Below are positions 7,802-14,976 of a DNA stretch of 22,993 nt, one piece after another (within the stretch, counting starts at the first letter, position 1; each line of letters begins with the position of its first letter). The DNA lies in the NCBI GenBank assembly GCA_007128345.1, contig SKXS01000063.1:1-22993 (forward strand), written 5' to 3'. The position numbers were made by a program, and so were the translations under genes. A model generated the notes under the pieces. The model ran no database searches, was not told where the DNA came from, and saw only the letters and a list, made by a program, of their open reading frames with translations. Origin of the DNA: Spirochaetia bacterium (GTDB taxonomy: Bacteria; Spirochaetota; Spirochaetia; PWKH01).

Positions 7802-9040
7802 GTGCCTGCTGAAAACCTGATTGTCGGACTCGATATTGGATCAACCGCTATACGTGCCATAGCAGCTGTCGCTGAAAGCCAGGACAAGCTGCGGGTGCGT
7901 CATATAAGTGAGCACGCCTCCGAAGGAGTCAGAGCAGGGATCATTGTAAACATCGAGACCGCCATGAAGATTGTCCAGAAGACCATCGAGGAGATTGAGC
8001 TTGAGACCGGCAGCGAGGTGACCAATGTATACACCGGCATCGGAGGACAGCATATTGAAGCGGTCCGTTCCGAAGGGGTTGTGGGCATCACCGGCAAGGA
8101 CAACGAGATCAGGCGTGGTGAGGTAATCCGTTCCTTAGATGTGGCACGTTCCATTGACCTGCCGCTGGACCGTGAGGTGCTCCATACCCTCGTGCAGGAC
8201 TTCACCATAGACGGGCGCAGCGGCATCAAAGACCCCATAGATATGATCGGCCACCGGCTGGAGACTAAGGTAATGATGGTTACCGGGGATGTTACGGTAT
8301 CCCAGAACCTGAGGAAGTGCATCTCCCGGGCGGGTTACACGCAGCAGACCCTTGTGCTCCAGCAGCTAGCTGACAGTGAGTCGGTCCTCACCCAGGAAGA
8401 ACGGGACATCGGCACGCTGCTGATCAACTACGGCGGCGGCATGTGCAATATGATCGGCTACCGGGGAGGAGCCCCGCTGTATGTCGGCGGCATCAGCTTA
8501 GGGGGCAATGAGGTGACCTCCGATCTGGTCTACATCCTGAACAAGCCCTACGAGCTGGTGGAGCGGATCAAGAAGGAGTATGGAAGCTGCTACGAAGAAA
8601 TGGTTTCAGATACGGACTTCATTACCATTCCGCCTGTAGGCGGATGGCCGTCGGTCCGCATGCCGAAGAAGGAACTCTGCAAGATCATCGAGCCGAGGGT
8701 CGCGGAGACCTTCACGATTATCAAGAGCATGCTCCAGCGGCGGAGGGTGCTTGACCACGTCACCGGCGGAATAGTCTGCACGGGGGGGTCTGCGCTCATG
8801 CCGGGCATTGAGCAGCTTGCAGGGGAAATCTTCAACGCCCCGGTTCGCATCGGGACGCCCAAGTGGATCGAGGGGATGCCGACGAGCTCCCTTGGTCCCC
8901 AGTATGCAACCGCGGTGGGGCTGGTGCTCCACGCGTTTTCACGGAATAGGGATACCTTCGGGTCATCCGATCAAGAGCGTCAGCCCCGGAAGAACGGGGT
9001 TGTGCGGCGGATGAAGAATTTTTTTGACGTGCTGTTCTAG
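7802..9040 (+). CDS. ftsA: FtsA, actin-like membrane tether of FtsZ
   Basis: A 412-residue actin-fold protein. GLDIGSTAIRAI at about residues 9-20 is the phosphate-1 loop, and GGIVCTGGSALMPGIEQL near residue 320 is the adenosine motif. The last residues GVVRRMKNFFDVLF form the expected amphipathic membrane-targeting helix. The phosphate-2 motif, usually DIGGGT, reads NYGGGMCN here: the metal-coordinating Asp is Asn209 and the threonines are lost. The start is GTG 7802, with GGAGGT at 7790-7795; it is the first possible start after an in-frame stop and abuts the ftsW stop. It tethers FtsZ filaments to the inner membrane. Confidence 0.95.
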   Translation: MPAENLIVGLDIGSTAIRAIAAVAESQDKLRVRHISEHASEGVRAGIIVNIETAMKIVQKTIEEIELETGSEVTNVYTGIGGQHIEAVRSEGVVGITGKDNEIRRGEVIRSLDVARSIDLPLDREVLHTLVQDFTIDGRSGIKDPIDMIGHRLETKVMMVTGDVTVSQNLRKCISRAGYTQQTLVLQQLADSESVLTQEERDIGTLLINYGGGMCNMIGYRGGAPLYVGGISLGGNEVTSDLVYILNKPYELVERIKKEYGSCYEEMVSDTDFITIPPVGGWPSVRMPKKELCKIIEPRVAETFTIIKSMLQRRRVLDHVTGGIVCTGGSALMPGIEQLAGEIFNAPVRIGTPKWIEGMPTSSLGPQYATAVGLVLHAFSRNRDTFGSSDQERQPRKNGVVRRMKNFFDVLF

Positions 9041-9067
9041 AAGGATGAATGGCGAAGCGGAGGCACT

Positions 9068-10264
9068 ATGAATATTGAGATTTTACATGACACCAGGACG
9101 TTTTCTTCAGACAGGTCGACCCCTACGGTAATTAAGGTGGTCGGTGTCGGAGGAGGAGGCGGGAATGCGGTGAACCGCATGATTGCCGCCGGGCTGGGAA
9201 AGGTCCAGTACCTGGCGATGAATACCGACATGCAGGCGCTTCAGCATTCCCACGCGGAAAACCGGCTGGCCCTCGGAAGCCAGATTACCGGAGGACTCGG
9301 TGCTGGAGGTGTCCCTGATATCGGCGAAAAGGCTGCCGACGAGTCCCGTGAGGACATCAAGGCTGCGCTTGAAGGGACCGACATGGTATTCATTACCGCC
9401 GGCATGGGCGGCGGGACGGGTACCGGTGCGGCTCCGATTGTAGCGGAGGTCGCCAAGGAACTCAACGCCCTCACCGTTGCGGTGGTTACCACCCCCTTCC
9501 TCTTTGAAGGGCGCAAGAAGAAATCCCTGGCTGATGAAGGGATCGAGAAGCTCAGGAACCATGTGGATACGCTGATCATCATCCCGAACCAGTACCTGCT
9601 GAAGATCGTGGACAAGAGCACCCCCATCAAGCAGGCATTCCTGCTGGCTGACGATGTGCTCCGCCAGGGGGTGCAGGGCATCAGTGAGCTGATAACTGAA
9701 CCTGGGGAGATCAACATTGACTTCGCCGACGTGCGGACCGTCATGAAGGGACGGGGAGATGCGCTCATGGGTATCGGAGTCGGCCAGGGAGACAGCCGTG
9801 CATCTGATGCGGCGAATTCCGCAATAAACAACCCCCTCCTGGAGAATGCACGGATCGAAGGAGCTAAGGGAATCCTGGTGAACGTCACCGGCGGCGATAA
9901 CCTTACCCTCAAGGAGTATCAGGATGTGGTGGAAATCATCACCTCCAATGCCGATGATGACGCGCTCATCATAGCGGGCCAGTCCTACAATCCTGACTAC
10001 AGCGACAAGATCAAGGTGACCGTCATAGCCACGGGATTTGCCATGGAGGAGAGTGATGAGCTGTTCAATGAACTGGAGGAACTCGGATTTTCTTCTTCCC
10101 GCAAGCGTGTCGAAGAGAAACGCGTACCCGACGAAGTGGTTTCCATCAGGCGCTGGCAGGACCTGCAGAGGCGGGTTGTCAAAGGCAAGGGTATCCCCGA
10201 AGACATCTCCATACCGGCAGTGCTGCGCTACGAGCGGGAGAAGAAATACGACAGGAACTCATAA
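9068..10264 (+). CDS. ftsZ: FtsZ, tubulin-like division GTPase
   Basis: A 398-residue protein with the tubulin signature GGGTGTG at residues 114-120, the VGVGGGGGNAVNRM loop near residue 24 and the catalytic T7 loop NIDFADVR. About 20 extra residues precede the GTPase core. The C-terminal linker is short and charged. The conserved C-terminal peptide that binds FtsA is DISIPAVLR at 379-387, followed by an 11-residue charged tail. GCGGAGG precedes the ATG. The stop overlaps the start of the recombinase gene as TAATG. FtsZ forms the Z-ring. Confidence 0.98.
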   Translation: MNIEILHDTRTFSSDRSTPTVIKVVGVGGGGGNAVNRMIAAGLGKVQYLAMNTDMQALQHSHAENRLALGSQITGGLGAGGVPDIGEKAADESREDIKAALEGTDMVFITAGMGGGTGTGAAPIVAEVAKELNALTVAVVTTPFLFEGRKKKSLADEGIEKLRNHVDTLIIIPNQYLLKIVDKSTPIKQAFLLADDVLRQGVQGISELITEPGEINIDFADVRTVMKGRGDALMGIGVGQGDSRASDAANSAINNPLLENARIEGAKGILVNVTGGDNLTLKEYQDVVEIITSNADDDALIIAGQSYNPDYSDKIKVTVIATGFAMEESDELFNELEELGFSSSRKRVEEKRVPDEVVSIRRWQDLQRRVVKGKGIPEDISIPAVLRYEREKKYDRNS

Positions 10265-11262
10265 TGCGGGACTCACAGCGGCTTATCGGTATATATGAGG
10301 AGTATCTTGCCGTTGACCTGCGGCTCTCCCCGCTGACGGTGGAAGCCTACCTGCGGGAGATCATCATGCTTGAGGCCCTGCTCAATCAGGCGGGAACTGA
10401 CTTGGCAGGCGCAGACAGTGCTGACCTCGTGGACTTTATCGAGCATCGCAGGGACCAGGGTCTTGAGAAGGCGACGGTATCACGGATCATCACCACCCTG
10501 CGCTCATTCTACGGGTTTCTGGTTGATGAACAAGTCAGAAGCGACGACCCTTCCCGTATCATCGAGATGCCCCGCAAAGGCAGGCAGCTGCCCGGTGTGC
10601 TCCAGGTAAGGGAGGTGGAGGAGGTACTGGAAGCCATACCCCTGGATACTCCCGAAGGACTGCGGGACCGTGCCCTCTTTGAGCTCATCTATTCATGCGG
10701 GCTGCGTATATCGGAGGCATGCGGCATGAGGACATCGCAGGTCTACTCCGGTGAATCTCTTCTGCGTATTATCGGCAAGCGTGACCGGGAGCGGGTGGTC
10801 CCCATGGGACGGCAGGCGAATGCATCCCTGGAGCGCTACATGCAGGAGGGACGCCCCAGGCTGCTCTCATCACGCCATGCCCACGAGATGATCTTCGTGA
10901 GCAGGGGAGGAAATCCGCTCACCAGACAGGGAGCCTGGAAGAAGTTCCGGCTCTACTGTGCGGCTGCGGGGGTGAGCTCCCAGGTCCATACGCTGCGCCA
11001 TTCCTTTGCCACCCATATGCTGCAGGGAGGCGCTGACCTTCGTGTGGTGCAGGAACTCCTGGGACATCGAGATATCTCGACGACCCAGATCTATACCCAT
11101 GTAACGGCTGCTGAGCTCCAGGACGGACACAGGAAGTTCCACCCGGGAAGCAGGATGGACCAGACCTCAATCGATACGGCAAGGTCCCGCAGTACTCTAC
11201 GGTATGAACGAAGAGCTGCTCATCCGCATGACCATATCGATGAAGAGCGGGCTGCACTGTAA
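10264..11262 (+). CDS. xerD: Tyrosine recombinase, XerD-like
   Basis: A 332-residue phage-integrase family protein with an N-terminal core-binding SAM-like domain (about 1-95) and a catalytic domain (about 105-300). All active residues are visible: Arg148 (GLRISEA), Lys172 (GKRDRER), His242 and Arg245 (HTLRHSFATHML), His268 (LLGHRD) and Tyr277 (TTQIYTHV). The segment GADLRVVQELLGH followed by RDISTTQIYTHV resembles XerD more than XerC. Together with XerC it would resolve chromosome dimers at dif. About 35 residues extend beyond the usual end, over the first codons of the next gene. Translation is coupled to ftsZ by a one-base overlap. The XerC/XerD split is inferred from motifs. Confidence 0.85.
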   Translation: MRDSQRLIGIYEEYLAVDLRLSPLTVEAYLREIIMLEALLNQAGTDLAGADSADLVDFIEHRRDQGLEKATVSRIITTLRSFYGFLVDEQVRSDDPSRIIEMPRKGRQLPGVLQVREVEEVLEAIPLDTPEGLRDRALFELIYSCGLRISEACGMRTSQVYSGESLLRIIGKRDRERVVPMGRQANASLERYMQEGRPRLLSSRHAHEMIFVSRGGNPLTRQGAWKKFRLYCAAAGVSSQVHTLRHSFATHMLQGGADLRVVQELLGHRDISTTQIYTHVTAAELQDGHRKFHPGSRMDQTSIDTARSRSTLRYERRAAHPHDHIDEERAAL

Positions 11263-12118
11263 CGACCGTCTGCGCCTGGAAGAGCATGTACGGGAATACG
11301 TGCAGACATCTGCAGGCGAAAAGCTGCATCAGGCGGCATCAGCTCTGCAAATTCTTGAAGGCATGCGGGCCAGGATTATCCATCTGTATGACGGCGACTA
11401 TCCCCCTTTGCTTCGGGAGCTCTATGACCCCCCCTACCTGCTGGCAGTGATTGGTGAACTCCCTCCCCCGGATGAGCCGTCGGTGGCGGTGCTGGGACCT
11501 GAGCGTCCCAGTACGGGAGCGTGCATCAGTGCATGGTCCTTCGGTCTGGAGGCCGGGTATGCGCGCACGCCCGTAGTCTCCTGCTGCACCGGAGCGTGGG
11601 CTGCTGCGCTGCAGGAGGGTGTACGCACAGCCGGAGGATGTCTGTTTCAAGCGGTGACGGGTATCCCTGAGGATCTCCCTCGCTGGAAGGGTACGGAGCA
11701 TGCCGACAAGACGGCAGAAAGCGGAGGCGGCCTGGTGATGGAAATCACCAGTGATGATGTTTCACATGAAGCCAGGCGTAACCGGCTGGTCTGCGGACTT
11801 TCCCGGAGCGTGCTCCTGCTGGAGGCTGCTGCGGGTGCGTCCATCCTTGATGCGGCCGATGAAGCCCTGGACCAGGGGAGGGATGTGACGGTGCACCGTC
11901 GAGGAATCAGTTCTCCCTGGGGACGGGGTACGAAGAATCTCTATGAGTCGGGAGCACCGGCGGTCTCCTGGCTGGGGGACATTCACAGATTATGGGGGTA
12001 CGACACGGACAGCACCCCGCGGGTTCGGTACCACCGGACAGGCGACCAGGCCCCTCCAAATAGGGCCTGCCGCATACGCATAGGCGGCATGGATGGATGG
12101 TTTGAACGCATTCGATGA
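11204..12118 (+). CDS. Divergent DprA/Smf-family protein, signature loop eroded
   Basis: A 304-residue protein that follows the DprA (Smf) plan. Residues 62-88 have YDGDYPPLLRELYDPPYLL, as before the Rossmann fold. Residues 93-104 (SVAVLGPERPST) take the place of the VAIVGSRxPS loop. RRNRLVCGLSRSVLLLEA at 191-208 is the well-kept RNRIIAGLS motif. ALDQGRDVTV and GTKNLYESGAPAVSW match the last strands. The key SGxAxGID loop is replaced by SCCTGAWAA near 126-134, and the SE-P segment by MEITSDD. DprA loads RecA on incoming single-stranded DNA; whether this copy can is doubtful. It overlaps xerD by 59 bases and xerC by 26. The start is uncertain: 11204, 11228 or 11240, none with a good ribosome site. 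Confidence 0.7.
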   Translation: MNEELLIRMTISMKSGLHCNDRLRLEEHVREYVQTSAGEKLHQAASALQILEGMRARIIHLYDGDYPPLLRELYDPPYLLAVIGELPPPDEPSVAVLGPERPSTGACISAWSFGLEAGYARTPVVSCCTGAWAAALQEGVRTAGGCLFQAVTGIPEDLPRWKGTEHADKTAESGGGLVMEITSDDVSHEARRNRLVCGLSRSVLLLEAAAGASILDAADEALDQGRDVTVHRRGISSPWGRGTKNLYESGAPAVSWLGDIHRLWGYDTDSTPRVRYHRTGDQAPPNRACRIRIGGMDGWFERIR

Positions 12119-13019
12119 AGCAGCAGAGCAATACCTCGAATACCTCACGTCGGTACGCAGCCTCTCTGAGCACAGCGTGAATGCATACCGAAGGGATCTG
12201 TGCATGTTCGGTGATTTCCTCAAAGAGCGCAGGATGGACTACGCGCACCTTGAGCCTCAGGAGATCAGGTCATTTCTTGCGCGGCTCAAGCGTGAGCATT
12301 ACGCTTCTGCAAGCATCAACCGCATCCTTTCGGGTGTGAAGGGGTTCTACCGGTACTGCAGGAGATTCTCACTGCTGGAGGAAAACCCGATGGAACGGGT
12401 GAAGGGCATGAGCAGACGCCGCAGGCTTCCAACGGTGCTCACCTTTGATGAGGTTATGGATCTTATCATGGCGCCCGGGGATGACTTCTTCGGGTGCCGG
12501 GATGCCGCAATCTTCCATATACTCTATGCTACGGGATGCAGGCTGGGAGAGCTTGTGCAGATGGATGCCTCAGATGTCCGGATTGCCGAACAGACGGTGC
12601 TTATCCGGGGAAAGGGCGACCGTCAGCGCATGGGCTACCTCACCGGGGCTGCCGCGGAGCACCTGGAACTCTACCTGCCTATGCGGAAGCTGTACCAGGA
12701 GGGCTTCCGCGTCACTGAAGGCGACCGCAAGGCGCTGGTGATAAGCAGGGGGGGAAGGCGCATCACTCCCCAGGGAGTGCACTACATCTTCGAGCAGCAC
12801 GTGCGGAACCTGGGACTCTCCAAACACGTGACGCCCCATACCCTGCGGCACACCTTCGCAACGCACCTGCTTGACCATGATGCGGGGATCCGGATTGTAC
12901 AGGAACTCCTCGGTCATGCCCACATCTCTACAACACAGATATACGCGCATGTAGGCATAGAACGCCTGCGGAAGGTCTATGAGCAGGCTCATCCCCACGG
13001 GAGGAGAAAATCCCCGTGA
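12093..13019 (+). CDS. xerC: Tyrosine recombinase, XerC-like
   Basis: A 308-residue recombinase of normal Xer length. The N-terminal DNA-binding domain (about 5-90) includes the SLSEHSVNAYRRDL and SINRILSGVKGFYRY helices. Catalytic residues are Arg150 (GCRLGEL), Lys174 (GKGDRQR), His249 and Arg252 (HTLRHTFATHLL), His275 (LLGHAH) and Tyr284 (TTQIYAHV). The ending VYEQAHPHGRRK recalls XerC. The three nested ATGs at 12089-12099 are in different frames; ATG 12093 is in frame and follows AGGCGG. With the XerD-like protein it probably acts at dif during chromosome segregation. Its start lies within the dprA-like gene. Confidence 0.87.
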   Translation: MDGLNAFDEAAEQYLEYLTSVRSLSEHSVNAYRRDLCMFGDFLKERRMDYAHLEPQEIRSFLARLKREHYASASINRILSGVKGFYRYCRRFSLLEENPMERVKGMSRRRRLPTVLTFDEVMDLIMAPGDDFFGCRDAAIFHILYATGCRLGELVQMDASDVRIAEQTVLIRGKGDRQRMGYLTGAAAEHLELYLPMRKLYQEGFRVTEGDRKALVISRGGRRITPQGVHYIFEQHVRNLGLSKHVTPHTLRHTFATHLLDHDAGIRIVQELLGHAHISTTQIYAHVGIERLRKVYEQAHPHGRRKSP

Positions 13020-13023
13020 TGCG

Positions 13024-13053
13024 TTGCTTTTTAGCACCAACCGTGAGTATATT
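13024..13053 (+). promoter_or_regulatory. Candidate internal promoter for hslVU
   Basis: TTGCTT at 13024-13029 and TATATT at 13048-13053 are separated by 18 bases, in the longest gap (66 bases) inside the large gene run. AAGGAG at 13074-13079 then serves hslV. No CIRCE-type heat-shock element is visible. The call rests on consensus resemblance only. Confidence 0.4.
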
Positions 13054-13085
13054 GTACGTACCAGTGCAGGTATAAGGAGCTCTCC

Positions 13086-13619
13086 ATGAACATTCACGGT
13101 ACCACTATCCTAGCCGTTCGCAGGGCGGGAAAGGTTGCTTTGGCCGGAGACGGGCAGGTAACCCTGGGGACTACCATCATGAAAGGGAACGCGAGGAAGG
13201 TCAGAAGGATGTATGACGACCGCATCCTTGCAGGGTTCGCCGGCGCCACAGCGGACGCCTTTACGCTGTTCGAGCGCTTTGAGGGGAAGGTCAAGGAGTA
13301 CGGGGGAGATCTCACCCGTGCGGCTGTAGAGCTTGCAAAGGAGTGGCGCATGGACCGTGCCCTCAGGAGGCTCGAGGCAATGATGCTGGTGGCCGACCGG
13401 GACAAGACCCTGCTGATTTCCGGCACGGGTGATGTCGTGGAGCCCGAGGAAGGGGTGATCGCCATCGGTTCGGGGGGGAGCTTTGCCTTTGCCGCGGCGC
13501 GGGCGTATCTGGACTCCTCAGAGCTTTCAGCGAAGGAGATTGCCTTCAGGTCGCTGAAGATTGCCGCAGATATCTGCATCTATACCAATGAACGGATTGT
13601 AGTGGAGGAGCTGGGATGA
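13086..13619 (+). CDS. hslV: HslV (ClpQ), peptidase subunit of the HslUV protease
   Basis: A 177-residue proteasome-beta-like peptidase. The N-terminus MNIHGTTILAVRR shows a five-residue propeptide; after cleavage Thr6 becomes the nucleophile. Further family marks are GDGQVTLG, GFAGATADAFTLFERFE, ELAKEWRMDR, IGSGGSFAFAAARAYL and ICIYTNE. HslV forms a double hexamer that degrades proteins delivered by HslU in the cytoplasm. AAGGAG lies six bases before the ATG. It ends in an ATGA overlap with hslU, matching the 1:1 need for the two subunits. Confidence 0.97.
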   Translation: MNIHGTTILAVRRAGKVALAGDGQVTLGTTIMKGNARKVRRMYDDRILAGFAGATADAFTLFERFEGKVKEYGGDLTRAAVELAKEWRMDRALRRLEAMMLVADRDKTLLISGTGDVVEPEEGVIAIGSGGSFAFAAARAYLDSSELSAKEIAFRSLKIAADICIYTNERIVVEELG

Positions 13620-14965
13620 TACGAAAAAATCTGGACGACATGACTCCCAAAGAGATTGTGGAAGAGCTGGACAGCTACATCATAGGACAGGACCGGGGAA
13701 AGCGGACTGTCGCCATTGCTCTGCGCAACCGGGTGCGGCGGAAGAAACTGCCGAAGGACCTGCGCGAGGAGATTTCACCCAAGAACATCATCATGATGGG
13801 TCCTACCGGTGTAGGGAAGACTGAGATCGCCCGCAGGCTCTCCCAGATGTGCGGTGCTCCCTTCCTTAAAGTGGAAGCGACAAAGTACACCGAAGTGGGA
13901 TATGTAGGCAGGGATGTAGAGTCGATGATCAGGGACCTCATGCGCTTAGCCGTCAACATGGTGAAGTCGGAACTTGCTGAGGGTATGCAGGAGGAGGCTG
14001 AACGCAGGACTGAAGAGCGCCTGCTGGACTACCTGCTTCCCGGCGTCAAGGATAAACCGGAGGGTGAAGGTCTTCCCCCTGCCAGCGGTACGGGAACCAG
14101 GGAGAAGTTCAGGACCATGCTCCAGGAGGGACGTCTTGAGGACCGGGAGCTGGAGGTTGAGGTGTCCAAGCGCTCCCAGCCGGCTATCGAGATATTCTCC
14201 GGCGGCAATATGGAGGACTTGGAGTCTACCCTGCAGAACATAGGGGGGCTCTTCGGCGGCAAGAAGAAGCGCAAGCGGGTGACCGTTTCCCAGGCCAGGT
14301 CTCTGATTCTCGAGGAGGAACTGGACAAGCTGGTGGATGACGACCGTGCCGTGGAAATTGCCAGGGAACGGGTTGAGCAGATGGGCATCATATTCATCGA
14401 TGAGATAGACAAGGTAGCCGTCAAGGGCAGCGGGACGGGAGTCGACGTGTCGCGGGAGGGGGTCCAGCGGGACATCCTTCCCATCGTTGAGGGAGCCAAG
14501 GTGAACACGAAGTACGGAATTGTGGATACCTCACATATTCTTTTCATTGCTGCGGGAGCATTTCATATGAGCAAACCCTCTGACCTCATACCGGAACTCC
14601 AGGGACGCTTTCCCCTGCGTGTGGAGCTCAATCCCCTCTCCTGCAACGATTTCTATCGCATCCTTACAGAACCCCAGCATGCCCTGACCAAGCAGTACTA
14701 TGAGCTCATGAAGACCGAGGGGGTGGAGCTCGATTTCAAGGATGAGGCGATCAGGAGAATCAGTGAAATTGCCGCTGAGGTTAACTCCCGCACCGAGAAC
14801 ATCGGAGCCAGGCGCCTGCACACCATCATGGAACTGCTGCTTGAGGAGGTCTCCTACGCCTCTTCGGACCTCAAGGGACAGACTATTCCCATTACTGCGC
14901 AGTATGTGGACCAGCGCCTGTCTGATGTGGTGCAGGACTACGATCTCAGCAGATACATCCTCTAG
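13616..14965 (+). CDS. hslU: HslU (ClpY), AAA+ unfoldase of the HslUV protease
   Basis: A 449-residue AAA+ protein. The opening has the IVEELDSYIIGQDRGKRTVAIALRNR signature. Walker A is GPTGVGKT at residues 62-69, followed by EATKYTEVGYVGRDVESMIRDL. The inserted I-domain covers about 110-245. Walker B is IIFIDEIDK near 258-266. The C-terminal YDLSRYIL tail is the part that docks into HslV. It unfolds substrates with ATP and feeds them to HslV. Start codon overlap with hslV makes the pair an operon; flhF follows 11 bases later. Confidence 0.97.
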   Translation: MIRKNLDDMTPKEIVEELDSYIIGQDRGKRTVAIALRNRVRRKKLPKDLREEISPKNIIMMGPTGVGKTEIARRLSQMCGAPFLKVEATKYTEVGYVGRDVESMIRDLMRLAVNMVKSELAEGMQEEAERRTEERLLDYLLPGVKDKPEGEGLPPASGTGTREKFRTMLQEGRLEDRELEVEVSKRSQPAIEIFSGGNMEDLESTLQNIGGLFGGKKKRKRVTVSQARSLILEEELDKLVDDDRAVEIARERVEQMGIIFIDEIDKVAVKGSGTGVDVSREGVQRDILPIVEGAKVNTKYGIVDTSHILFIAAGAFHMSKPSDLIPELQGRFPLRVELNPLSCNDFYRILTEPQHALTKQYYELMKTEGVELDFKDEAIRRISEIAAEVNSRTENIGARRLHTIMELLLEEVSYASSDLKGQTIPITAQYVDQRLSDVVQDYDLSRYIL

Positions 14966-14976
14966 GGAGCTGTGCA

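Noticed and set aside
11204..12118. Reading the dprA-like gene as a plain pseudogene
   Set aside because: The frame is uninterrupted over 304 codons, tightly overlapped on both sides, and key structural motifs such as RNRLVCGLS are kept.
10264..13019. The two recombinases as an integron or mobile element
   Set aside because: No attachment repeats, cargo genes or terminal inverted repeats; both resemble housekeeping Xer proteins and sit in a conserved gene order.
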